Source: Polytrichum commune (taxonomy: Eukaryota; Streptophyta; Polytrichopsida; Polytrichales; Polytrichaceae). Taken from it: a DNA stretch of 60,000 nt. The position numbers and the translations under genes are program-made. The notes beneath the pieces were generated by a model. That model saw only the letters and a program-made list of their open reading frames with translations. It was not told where the DNA came from and ran no database searches. The stretch is from assembly GCA_950295325.1 (NCBI GenBank), contig OX485803.1, forward strand, positions 14,696,001-14,756,000, written 5' to 3'. The first letter of the stretch is position 1. Each line of letters opens with the position of its first letter. Below are positions 10,059-21,165 of the stretch, in pieces.

Positions 10059-13000
10059 ACATCTTCTTATTCAGAGGTCACATCATTCTTCTACATATCT
10101 ATGTACCTTTCCAAAACTCGGGAGGGTGGGTGGGACCATCCCTCAAGGCCATATCATTGCATAACTAACTCTATACTTTTGCTACAACTTCATCTTGGTA
10201 TATATCTAAGAAGTTGAACACTTGAGTACTCACCCTCCCAAGGTTGTACTAAAATGTTGCATTTCATATCCAAGATTTACAAAATCAAACTTTCAAAAAA
10301 GTAATAAGACCTTTCCTAAAATGTACTCCAAAGGTTCATTCTCAAATCAAACCATGCTTTGTATTCCTCATCATCATAGAATACCTAAGCATTATGCACA
10401 CATTATTTTTGAAGGACATTGAACTACAAAACCTAGTATTGTTATCAAAGTTGTGAAGGATTTGTCTCATATGTGTCCATGCCACCAACCAAATCCAAAG
10501 AGAGGGTTAGTAACATACACAAGGTGAATAATAGCAGAACCCAATTATTATCTATGTCACACAATCAAATAAGGCATAAGCATACATTTTGTATCATTAC
10601 ATACTCAAACTTCTATTGAGTATTCTACATGTTCCTTAGCCATTTTGCATGTTTAAAGAATAAAGCAATTAGCCTACACCTCCCACACGGCCGCACACTT
10701 TTACACTAATCCCAAAAGTTACTTAGGGTAAATTGCTCATGCAGCTTAACCTTTGAAAGGATGTTCTCGTGCCTCCTTCACTTAATATAAGATTAGGTAA
10801 CTATCCTTGTCTGTAGATTCATGGTATCATATCTATGGCATATATTTGTTAGGTAAGACTTACCTAACCCTAAAGTAATTAATCCTTTGGGGTTATATGA
10901 GAGAGAGAGAGAGAGAGCTGACTAATCTTGTCCGGATTAGATTCTTGTCACAATAGGTTATGTCACACCTATTGTGGAGTCATGTTATGTAAAGTAATTG
11001 ACAACATACATCCTTGTTAGAATAAGGTCTTGATAATCTCATGGTATATATTTGTGTACTTCTTTGTCACAAAATGTTTCCAAGCAGACAAAGACTTGTG
11101 GTAATTCCTGTTTTAATGTTTGATAGTTAACCACTATGCCATAAATGAGTCTTTCAAGACCCTTATGTTCATATCTGGATATGACCAGCTTAGAGAGTAT
11201 ATTAGCATCATAAATACTTAAAGATATAAGGCCAATTCTCATTCTGTTGTATTAGACACAGTCATGTGGTCATTATATCAACAGTCAGTCACAAAATGAA
11301 AAGACTCAATTCGTCAGTCCATCGAATTGAACGTCTCTCATATTATCAACTGCAGAACATGTAGTATACAATATATATATCCACAGTTAGTGCCCTCAAC
11401 ATCAGACTCTGATAAACACTTCATAATAAAAAAGACTCAGTAACTTTGAAATTATCGCCAAATCATTTTCCTTCTGTCTCTATCTGTTTATAGCAACAGT
11501 ACTTTATGTAGTCCGGAATAGTCTGTATCTGTTCAATGAACAATGAAGCAAAGAATTTACAGGGAAAGGTCCATGGGTTTATTTCCTCTGTAAATCTATT
11601 ACATCCTGTAGTACAGTCATATTATCTGACTGTCTTATATAGACAGTAATTGTACTTATTTATCATTATGTAGAGTATTGTAGGAAAATTATCACGCATG
11701 ATAATACTCATCACCAATTTTCTGGGTTTTCAAAGAGAAATTTCAAGAAAGATTGTGGTGAGTGGACATTTTCTTCTGAAGGTGCACCGCACTTGTAGAA
11801 GAGTTCCTCACCTGTGCCCATGCTCCCCAAAATTACCAAGAGATAGATTAGTAGAGCGTACAACAAGTGTAGGCGGACCATCTTACTTGTTATCGATGTC
11901 AACAAGGCAATGCTACTTCCATGGAAATAGGTATAGTACTCTATAAATTGAATTGCATATAATAAGAATGTATCATGCAATCTTTGAATCAAGAAATGAT
12001 AAATGATAAGGTACAAGAAACTGATAATCCCATGTATTCAGATCTTTCTTTAAGTGTAGAATCATCTGATCTACACCTTAAAGTCGACTTGCGATGAGCT
12101 GTTTTTGTTCATCTTGAAATATTAAGTGTGAATTGTAGTCCCCAACTCACAACTCTTCTCAGCAGAAAACCGAAATTGCTCATACAGTGTCAAGCCTTCG
12201 GATACTCAGGACTATGTGCAGATAATCTGTTGTAATACTCCTTTACTCACAGACTGCAATCGTAGATACTATCTCTCCTCCTTTTCAGTCACCTATCTAC
12301 ACAACGTTCTCTGGCAGTCTGTACTGTAGAGGTGAGCTAATGGAGTACTGGGTAAGTCCCTGTGGAAGTGCTTTTTGGGACTTCGACTTCCATTTTTATA
12401 CTGTATTTTTTCTCCCTGGGCAGCCCGTTGATTCTTTTTGAAAGGAGCCCGTAAATCAAGAAGTAGAGAGAGAGAGAGAGAGAGAGAGACGCTTCATCTT
12501 GATCACAACTATGAGTTCATATGCAAACATGTGATGGGTTTATTGAGTAGGGTTGGGTGGGATATAGGAGAATTAGTTTTGGCGGGGCTTTGAATATATT
12601 CTTGAATTCTTTGGAGAATAAGGTTTGTTTGGTGGTTGGGTGTTGGATTTAGTCTAGGGTGGTTATGTTATACATGTAGAATTTGTTGAGGTGTTTTTGG
12701 AGGTTTGGTTTTGCTCAAGGGAGAGTAGGGGTCATTTGGTTTGTTTTATTGGAAGTTCTTTGCTAGTAGTATTTACATGAAATTTTGTATAATTATTCAA
12801 GCATGAACAAGTTCAATGATAGGTGATCTTGCACATGGAGAATCGGGAGTACACAACCATGGTTCAATTGCAAACACCAACATGAAATGACTCTAAAAAC
12901 AAGACTTCACCTACTCTACATTTCAATTTGTCTCCTATCACAATAATTTTCTTCTAGGGTTTCAACTACTTTTGCCTTTGAGACGCACCTGGGTTAGAAT

Positions 13001-14160
13001 TAGACCACACTGCCCTTGCATTCCCAAGGTCCAACCTTGGGGGATTTGACCTTGGTGATGGTCTCAAAGTTTATTGGGGTTTTGTTTGCACTCATTAACC
13101 TTAAAGGGAACTCAAAAACCTTGTGATTCAAGATGTTCAATCCTACTGCCGCTTCCTCCATTGTACTCTATTCCATGTGTCTCTTCTTGCCACATTGTTT
13201 CTACAACTTTCTTTGCTTCCGCGTTGCTCCTTTCCTTGGCTAGAAAAAAGGTCCTCTAGGTGTCAAAAAGTGTTGAAATTTGCTCTAATAGAAGTGAATT
13301 CACTCCCAAATGGGTACCATTTTTTTCCCCCAAAACTAGCATTAACTCCAACTTCGGCATTCCTATTGCCTATTTGATTCAAAAATTTGCTTCCAAGAAC
13401 TTCGAATCAACTCCAATCATTGCGGTTGCTTTACCAATTGAGCTAGGCACTCTACCATCCCTTTGACCACATGTTAGGATTGTGTAGTGCTATGAAGGCC
13501 ACATCACCGTATGCCACCCATGTCATGTACACAAAATGAGAGTGAAATATCCTATGTATTGGATCCAGTAGAATTTGTAGACACCTAATCATGTTTTTTA
13601 TGATGAGACTTTCATAGATGCTTCCCTTAAAATTTACAAAAACTGTTGGTGACTTTAGAATCTAAGGCCCATACACTCAAACCAACAATGAACCTAAAAA
13701 ACACTATGTATTATACAAATTAACGATAGTGATACAAGTGTTGGGTTCAGGTTATGTGTGCAAATAACCTTGTGCGAAATCAAAATATGAAAATTATGAT
13801 ACGACCAGGATCAAGTCAAGATGGTTGATATGTACTAGATATTGTAAACGAGGAACCCTACTACCACCTCTAACATGGTGACGCATGTACAATATCGAGC
13901 ATAGCGCTACAATTCATATTTGTTGTGCTCATGTCCAATGAAGACACAACACGTCAGTTCTGAGATGGTGAGCGAGACATGAAAGTAACCCGAAAGTAAG
14001 CCAGTAGTCTTTGCAGAGGAAAGCTTCAAACTCACAGTGAAAGAGAATGTAGAGATCTGAGTAAACGTCCAAGCAGATTGCAGATATGAAAGATTGACAG
14101 CATATCTATTCCAATTCAAAGCAGATATACTCCAGACACTGCAAGAGCAGTTGATATATT
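10059..14160. other. Long anonymous intergenic stretch
   Basis: It contains (GA)n microsatellites at about 10894-10917 and 12466-12490 and a small 10-bp inverted repeat at 10949-10976. Open frames are short, and none has a domain I recognise. Parts may be old LTR or other transposon debris, but I find no paired ends. Confidence 0.4.
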
Positions 14161-14690
14161 TTGTCACTGGTCACTGTACAAGATGAAAGATATGCATCTC
14201 CAACCTAGAGCTAATGAGGATGGATGTCTCTTCTAGTGATCCTTCTAAGGTAGCTCAAACTCACCTTTGAAAAAGAAGGTGGTAAAAGCACTCAAAATCA
14301 AGCCCCACTTATGGTTAACTTGATCATAATATAACTTCAGCTTTGGACCTGTACAAACTGAGGGCATTTGGTTCCCATTTGGCTGAACCTACATGGGTAA
14401 AAGAGCATTTGATAAAAATTTGTTACTGGTCACTGTACCAGATGAAATATATGCATCTCCAACCTAGAGCTGAAGGAGTTAAATGTCTCTTTCAATGATC
14501 CTTCAAAGGTAGCTCAAACTCACATTTGAGAAAGGTGGTGGAAATAGCACTCAACTTAAAATTAAGCCCCACTTATGGTTAACTTGATCATAATTACTAA
14601 CTTCAACTTCGGCCCTGTACAAACTTTTGATGCACTTGGGCATTTGGTTCCCATTTGCTAACCATATGTGCGTAAAAGATCGTATGGAGT
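14161..14690. repeat. ~265-bp tandem duplication covering the 3' end of the RING gene
   Basis: Copy 1 (14161-14420) and copy 2 (14421-14690) share ATGCATCTCCAACCTAGAGCT, GCCCCACTTATGGTTAACTT and GCATTTGGTTCCCATTTG in the same order, with small indels. Copy 2 contains the stop codon and last codons of the minus-strand RING gene. Copy 1 therefore holds a decayed duplicate of that end in the 3' flank. Confidence 0.7.
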
Positions 14691-16229
14691 TGGCTGCAAA
14701 CACATCCGGTTGAATTGGATCCAGCTAAATTCCACAAGAAACTGGGCAAGGTTGTAACTACACCATGTAAAGAACATGAAGACAGCAATGCCCATGCTGC
14801 CTAAAGAGAACCAAATGAACACAAACGAACCTAAAATGGCAGTCGACCAAGCTAAAATCATGTGCGCGAAAGACAAGGGCACAAAAAGAAGCATCACTCC
14901 CAAAGCCCACAAAAGTTTGCCAATGTCCCATAGCTTCTGCTCAATGAGTCTTGGGACGCTTTCGGTGGCAAAGGAAGTGAAGTGAGATATTTGAAGAAAA
15001 AGAGGGAGGTTAGGCCATTGGATTAATGAGACATTATGAGGTCTTGTGGGAGGGTTAAGTGGAGGTTTTTGTAGAGACGAAGAAGAAGAGGAGCTCATAA
15101 CACGCAAAAGGATGTAATTTTTGGGTAGCTCATGAAGGCCTCGCCATACACAGACTCCTCGACATTCGGGACATCGGACGCATCGTTGGCCTAACCCAGA
15201 TTCAAAAAGAAGATTCTCCAGGCACACCTGTGACAGAAAGAAAGGTTTTAAGAAACTGGATTAGGTATTCACAAACGCAAATGAATTGTACCTTCTCCTA
15301 CCTAGGTTATAGCATAGAATTCATGTGTAAGGACGTCCTCTCTCCATTCTAGCTTCAAGAATGATTTTCTAGAATCAAGGTCCTTGATTACACGCATGAA
15401 TGCCAAGTATACTCAAGTGGTAAGCCCTCATTAGTCAACATCTCCTTCATTTTTGATGCCTATCTTCAGACACATGAAGCCTCCTACCATCTACCAAATA
15501 TCAATTGAAGGGGTGCGTCCCAAATAAATTCATTCTTAGGTTACCCAGACGACCTAAGAATTATTCCATTTGCAAAGGAACCTAAATAAGCTACTTAAGA
15601 ATATTATGAGGTGTGAATGCATTACCCTCAAGGTTTGAGACATGGGAGACAAGTATCCAGCATGGGTTGAACAAAGGAGCATTATATTATCCTGATTTGC
15701 AAGTTTTCAGCATTAAAAGGATGATACAGGGTATCTCAAGTGGTTAGTTTGGTAAGTGGGCCTAATTTGGTTAATTATCTCAATCGGACACCTAGATTTG
15801 AGTGGTGGGTGGTTAGATACAGATCTTGGAACGGACACCAGAAAGACATGTGTTCAAAAGAGATGGCACTACGCGCTCAAAATTTGTTAACCGTTCTAGG
15901 TCAACTAGTCAATATAATTGGGGGGGGGGGGGGGGCTATGTGACCTTCTTATGGCTCATTTCTATTGAACTTTGATGTTTCATAACAATTTGAGATTAGC
16001 TCCAAAACTTTGGGATTGATCTTGCCATCTTCAGGCACATTTGTGGATGCACAGAAATTTCAACCTTGCGAATCTTACTTACCTGGCAGATGGTGTGTCC
16101 ACAATGGAGGAGACGGGGCATACGAGGCCCATCATCAAAGCCCTCCCAGCATACTGGACAGTCAGGTAGTTGCATTGGCACATTTGGGACTGTTCGAACC
16201 CCCCTCTCCCTTGTTTCTGATTGCTCCAT
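14658..16229 (-). CDS. Membrane-anchored RING-HC E3 ubiquitin ligase (two exons)
   Basis: Probable E3 ubiquitin ligase held in a cell membrane. Exon 1 is 16229-16083 (49 codons) and exon 2 is 15227-14658; the 855-bp GT-AG intron falls inside the RING. The joined product is 238 aa. The C3HC4 RING uses C24, C27, C43, H45, C48, C51, C68 and C71, starting in CPVCWEGFDD and ending in CPEC. A LPKNYILLRVM segment after the RING is shared with a small plant RING family I remember without a name. A serine run (about 94-100) follows. Two hydrophobic stretches (about 153-173 and 176-204) look like transmembrane helices. I chose M at 16229 because it gives a short N-terminus before the RING; the frame stays open upstream to 16364, so an earlier start is possible. 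The layout of RING first, helices last recalls animal RNF152/RNF182, but orthology is not shown. Confidence 0.8.
15920..15935. repeat. Poly-G tract of 16 nt in RING gene intron
   Basis: A run of about 16 G lies inside the intron of the RING gene. Other homopolymer runs occur at 19027-19038 (G) and about 42871-42883 (C). Exact lengths in the assembly may be unreliable. Confidence 0.8.
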
Positions 16230-16824
16230 TTCTATTTTCCGGGCTCCTGCCCACCAACATGACAAAGCATTCCCAGATTGTCCAGGCTTTGAAGAGGGCA
16301 TCATGATCTGGCATATTGATTGAAGAAGTAGATTCAGTTTATATAATCTAGAGTTAAGTTTCATAAAACAAGAGAAGCTGAGAAATCAGACTCGAGTTTG
16401 AATAAGACTCTTATTTCCAAGTATTTCTTTAGCTACATAGTTGTATCTTCTTCATGTAAACACTTACAAATTGACTACAGCTCAGAAAAGGCAACATACA
16501 AAATTGCTTTTCCTCCCCACCAACATGACGATCTGGCATTGTGATCGAGGAATTAGACTCAGTTTGTAATCAAGAGAAAAGTTACATTAAGCAACAGAAG
16601 CTGAGAGATTAGACTCTCGTTTACAAGATTTCTTCAGCTACTGTCTCTACTGCATGTGAACACTTAACCTAACTACAGTTCAGAAAAAGTAATATACAAA
16701 AAGGCTAATAACACATGATAGATGATGATAGATGATAAGTTATACCCAAGAATTTTTTTGAAAAAGCTCATACTCCACCTGTCTGAGTCAGAGTATCTGT
16801 TGCATTGTACAATAACTCACATGC

Positions 16825-17171
16825 TCACATGCTCCTTGCAATGATGTACGCCGGAATCACAAAAAGGATTCCCATAATTCCTGCATTGGGTAGATGCACA
16901 AATACAAGCGCTAGGTGAGAATTCACGACACTCCAACGTAGACACATCCGCAAGACACTGCAGTTTTTAGATTTTGAGAGAAATTACCTCAACAAGTGAA
17001 CTGGTTGCTTACGCGTACTATTTAATAATATGGTTCTAACAGAAGAAAATGCCATGATGGAACAGCCAATGCTTCTGAAGTTGCACAATAGGACATGATA
17101 ATCAGGACCCAAATGTAAAGTGATGATCATAATGTGTTCTTACCTTGAGTAGTAAATGTGTTCTTGAGCAT
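16825..17171 (-). CDS. Possible two-exon tiny membrane peptide or gene tail
   Basis: Exon A, 17171-17144 (starts MLKNTFTTQ), ends at a perfect donor CAAG|GTAAGAA. Exon B, 16880-16825, follows an AG acceptor and encodes IMGILFVIPAYIIARSM then TGA. The join keeps frame (84 nt, 27 aa). The hydrophobic core looks like a membrane helix. The frame stays open for about 20 codons upstream of this ATG, so it may instead be the last two exons of a longer gene. I do not recognise the family. Chance is a real alternative at this length. Confidence 0.2.
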
Positions 17172-17902
17172 AAAAGTCCGCGGTCCAAAATTATCTCTCT
17201 GGTGGGTTAGGGTCACTACTTCTCCTTACAAAGGCGATTTTCAGTTAACCTCGATCATAGTTCACAGGGTCGAAGATGCAATAACACCGAATTCCCTTAT
17301 GTTTGTCGCAAAACCTACATCTATAATTTTTTGCCAAGTATTCGAGTTTGGTAGATTCATCGTTTATGATTTGCCAAAATTCTAAATCCTACAGGGTTAA
17401 GCATTCTGCATCTTCTTGTGATCCCAGTTTCGTGGCTTCCGAGGGGCATTCAAGCCAGGGGAAATTTGAAACCGAGTACGGAGTATGATGACAAAACCCC
17501 CCCAAAAAATCTGAGCCTGTGAAAGATTTCAAAGACGACTTCAATATCTACAAGAAGCCCAACAGCCTCTTCAAAGAAGATCCTTAAGGTAGTGGTCATG
17601 TGCTAACCTAAAAATTTGCAAAAACCTTCACAAAAACAATAAAATTAAAAAATCATCCAAGAGTGCCCAAAGAACACCAGGAAATTTCCAGTCTGAAGGC
17701 ACTTTGAGGGTGGAGGAATTTTGCTAGTGGGTTAGGGTCGTTCTTGAAATTAATCCACACAAGACTTTTGCCTCCCGGTACGCCCATAAGAGCTAAGAGA
17801 ACTACACCAAATGTTTCAGAAGAAACGGAAAAATCACGCAGACCGTTTGAGCAGAGTCACGCTCTCCGGTTCGCAAAAACCACCTCACCACAAAAAAAAA
17901 CC

Positions 17903-18304
17903 TTACAAGACACCTAAAACCAAAACTCGACGAGTTAGGGGGCTCAAAACAGAGATGGAAAGAAGGGTGAGAAATTTACCACTCCAACTTTTCGTAAAAC
18001 CCCAGAAATTCCACCAATCCGGCCAGAAACCTTTCCAAGCTGTAAAGAAACTGCCATTCCTTGGATCTCCTTCCCCAAGTACTACGACTTCGAGTCGATC
18101 GAACCGGTGGCAGGCCGCTGAAGCTCCATTTTGAAGCACAATTTCAACAACCCTCAGAATTATTCGCTCTACTATTTCCTGATGCAAACTCTTCGACTTA
18201 AGTTGTGTTACACGAATCTGATTCAGCAACGATGAGATTTGTTCCTCCCGCAGGAGAAGCGGAAACTGCCGACTGCTCCGGAGCTCCTTTGAATCCTCAG
18301 CCAC
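17903..18304 (-). CDS. Hypothetical open frame, possible first exon
   Basis: Open frame of 133 codons starting MAEDSKELRSSRQFPLLL with a helical, charged N-terminal half (LNQIRVTQLKSKSLHQEI). Possible GT donors lie inside it near 18040 and 17985. Just upstream are ACGT-core motifs (GCCACGTGGC near 18300 and CCACGTCAG near 18380) of the kind bound by plant bZIP factors. I recognise no domain. It may be a first exon, a 5' UTR frame or a chance frame. Confidence 0.2.
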   Translation of the reverse strand: MAEDSKELRSSRQFPLLLREEQISSLLNQIRVTQLKSKSLHQEIVERIILRVVEIVLQNGASAACHRFDRLEVVVLGEGDPRNGSFFTAWKGFWPDWWNFWGFTKSWSGKFLTLLSISVLSPLTRRVLVLGVL

Positions 18305-18550
18305 GTGGCGGATCCTGGTGCTCCTGGATTCTGGTGCACACTGACTTCTGTATCCATGGGTCTCCGCGAATGGGAATCTGCCACGTCAGTAAGTTGGTGG
18401 GAATCGTTCTCCTCCAAGTTGGGGGTCTGTGGGCCTTGTTCTCAAGGTTTTAATGTAGGCGCTTTGTCACTATTATCCTAATATGAGTTATTTGGCACCT
18501 TATTAAAGCGCCCCTCTGCATGCATGCTTGCATGCAACAAGTTGGCCAAT

Positions 18551-18786
18551 GGGAGAGAGGGAATTATTGTATACTAGTGTACCTCCCATCCTCCAACATA
18601 ATGACTTGACCCCTTATAAGTTATGTTTGTTACCGATTCGTCTCAAATGACCTCGAGTACACTAATTCAAGATCTTTTAAACTAATCCCAGTGTCAAATC
18701 AACTAGAATAGTTAACCCTTAAGTTGAATTCTACTTTAGGGCTTTTATGTTGGATGAATGTGAGGTACAAGAATTCCCTCTCTTCA
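18551..18786. mobile_element. ~240-bp MITE, family M1, copy 1
   Basis: Inverted ends of about 45-50 bp: GGGAGAGAGGGAATTATTGT on the left and its inverse ending GAATTCCCTCTCTT on the right, with TTATGTTGGATG inside the right arm. The interior aligns with the three other copies (32229-32463, 39650-39889, 40226-40455). No coding capacity. The target duplication is unclear. Confidence 0.7.
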
Positions 18787-19511
18787 TGCCATTGCAATAA
18801 GAACCATTCAATTCAATAATGTATCGAGTGTAGTATTGTACTAGTAGTTTGGCATGTGCCTATGATGTATGGATTGGAAAGCTTTTGAAGACTATGTTAA
18901 GTAATGTGATGTACAATTGGTTTTTCCACGTGTTTGATGTGGTCCTTGTCTTACCTCTACAACAATCTTTATTGATCTTTTAGGATGACCCATGCAAGTG
19001 GCACCCATGCAGTTATGGTCAACAAATGGGGGGGGGGGGGTGGAGAGGATGGGTAGGCAAGTGGGGTATGTAGGTCGGTGAGAACCCTTATAAAACACTT
19101 GTCGTTATTTATCATGAGTTAGGTATCTTCATCAGCTTTGCCCCTATAGGATAGCTCTTGGTTTGCTTTGATTTCATGCCCATTTGTTTGTCCTTGAAAG
19201 AATGTCTTATGGGTTGCATTGAGAGTCAACTTGATGCAAACCTTCTTCTCCATGTGATGTTCTATGTGGATGAAATAACTTAACTTTAGCGAAGTAGAGA
19301 TCCATGTAACAAACTCAATAGAGCTAACTTTAGAACTTAAGATGAGGCATGGGGGTAGCAATGGATGGAAAAAAAAACACTAAGCAAAATGGGTAGTCAA
19401 TATGGTCTTCGCTAATGGGTTTCCCACAAACCTTGATGATGTTATTTTAAATACCTTCCAATGCTTGAAGTTTATTGGAGTGTACATGGCCATTGTTTTG
19501 AGAAATAGAGA
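18787..19511. other. Intergenic before the LTR element, nothing recognised
   Basis: AT-rich, with a short poly-G run at 19027-19038 and short open frames only. The last 5 bp before the 5' LTR are AGAGA and do not match the sequence after the 3' LTR, so no target-site duplication is preserved. Confidence 0.4.
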
Positions 19512-19958
19512 TGTCACGTGAGGCGACATCGGGGGCCAAGTCACGTCCAATTAGGAGTAAATGGACTCCATTAGGAGTCCATGTGTGTTTGGATGGATTA
19601 TGGACTCCATTGGGAGTCCTAGTTAGTTGTTCATCCACTCCATGGATGAAATCCACATAGGATTGGGGTTATGTGGAGAGGAAGGCATCTTGACTTGCCA
19701 TTGTTGTCAAGTCAAGTCTTGTGAGTGTGTTTTGAGAGAGAGAGAGAGAGCTTGTTGTTGCTATCTTATGGCTATGGTGTAGTAGATCATGAGTAAAGCC
19801 TTTGCATTCTTTCTCCATCACTTGCACTCTTGGATTCTCCCTTTGTGGAGTGAGAGATAGCTTGACTCTTGTGTGTGAATTTTAGAGTTTCTTAAGCTTT
19901 GTAAGGAGACTTCTTAGTTTCTTGAGCTTGGAGAGAGAAACCCTCATACTTGACAACA
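19512..19958 (+). repeat. 5' LTR
   Basis: It begins TGTCACGTGAGG. Homology to the 3' LTR runs to 19947 (CCCTCAT). A TG...CA end and a possible primer binding site (TGGCGC at 19960) suggest the true end is 19958 (...TTGACAACA). It contains a (GA)n run at about 19734-19750. The primer tRNA is not identified. Confidence 0.85.
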
Positions 19959-20276
19959 ATGGCGCTTATTTTTCATTTTAGGTCATATTTCTGAGCTAGA
20001 AGGGCCCAATTGTGGGAGCAAATGAGTGATACAAGTGTATGAAAGCTTAGTTTGCAATTCCTTGCAACCCTCAAGAAGATTTTGAGAAAAATCTTCACAT
20101 TTCTCTTTTGGTGTCTCTTTGTGTTTTCTTGAATTGTTGATGGTTGAATCTTGAGACCAAATGGAATCTCAAGTCACATCTTTCTTGCTTGCAAATTGTG
20201 GAAGCAAAGTTTAATTTTTGTTCTTTTAAAACAAACATAACAATAAAATAAAAATCCGATTTGTTTTTAATTGTTG

Positions 20277-20422
20277 AGCTCCGGACAGATCTGGAGCTCA
20301 CCGGACCCTCCTGGAGCTCCGGTTCTGAAAGGGGGCGGGTGGGTCGCAAGCCGGGCCGGGCGGGCGTGCGCAGGCCGGGCCCCACGGGCAGGCGGCACCA
20401 GCTAGGCCAGGTAAGGCCCCTG
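20277..20422 (+). other. GC-rich island in the retrotransposon leader
   Basis: About 145 bp of G/C-rich, CpG-containing sequence (GGCCGGGCGGGCGTGCGCAG and neighbours) sits in an AT-rich leader and is followed by T-rich and A/T-rich runs. It ends with CCAG|GTAAGG, which reads as a good splice donor. It has GAGCTCCGG motifs in both orientations. It could act in RNA structure, packaging or splicing. None of this is shown. Confidence 0.55.
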
Positions 20423-20577
20423 CCTTTTTTTTTTTTTAATTATAATATTTTGTGTTTGTTTTTCTTTTTCTTTTTTTAAAATAAAAACAATTATTTTTAA
20501 TTTTAATTTTAATTTCACAATTTTACTTTCACCTTTCAAACTTGGCATTTGACTCTCACAAACTTTGAGGTTCAAAT

Positions 20578-21006
20578 TTGGGGGCATACTAGCTCCGATT
20601 GGAGTGAAATTTGAGCCTATCTTGTGTGAAATTTGCCAAGGAATCCAATGGTGTAATTGGATTGTTGATTGGAATTCAAAATCATTGCTGAAATTATTAA
20701 TTTCAACGCTGATTTTTTTTTTGGGAGCAAATTAACTCCGAACGGAGTGAAATTTGAGCCTAATTTGTGTCAAATCTTCCTAGGAGTCCATTGGTGCAAT
20801 TAGTTTGTTGATTGGAGTCCATAATCACCTTGGAAATTAACATTTTCAACGCTGATTTTTGTTTTTGGGAGCAAATTAACTCCGAACGGAGTGAAATTTG
20901 AGCCTAATTTGTGTGAAATCTTCCTAGGAGTCCATTGGTGCAATTAGTTTGTTGATTGGAGTCCATAATCACCTTGGAAATTAACATTTTCAACGCTGAT
21001 TTTTTT
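20578..21006 (+). repeat. Three 144-bp tandem repeats in the retrotransposon leader
   Basis: Units are about 20578-20721, 20722-20865 and 20866-21006. Units 2 and 3 are almost identical and unit 1 is diverged. Each contains GGAGTGAAATTTGAGCCTA and ends TTTCAACGCTGATTTTT. They end about 160 bp before the gag start. Array growth by slippage during reverse transcription or unequal exchange is likely. Confidence 0.85.
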
Positions 21007-21165
21007 AATTTTAATTACCAATCTCAAACCTTTGCACAATTTTGGAGTTCTGGGGGCCTAAATAAACACTTGGCATTTGGCAAAGGATTGCCATTTAGAT
21101 AGCCCGCAACAGGTGCAGGTTGCCATTACCTTGTAGATAGTTGCCGGTACTCAAGTGATTATTTT

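Noticed and set aside
9799-10164. 121-codon plus-strand frame
   Set aside because: Made by the GA-rich tandem duplication; it repeats the same peptide twice and has no domain.
10949-10976. 10-bp inverted repeat CACAATAGGT / ACCTATTGTG
   Set aside because: Short enough to be chance in 60 kb; no flanking duplication.
13074-13466. Overlapping plus-strand frames with membrane-like text
   Set aside because: Three short frames overlap, none has a known motif, and no splice logic joins them.
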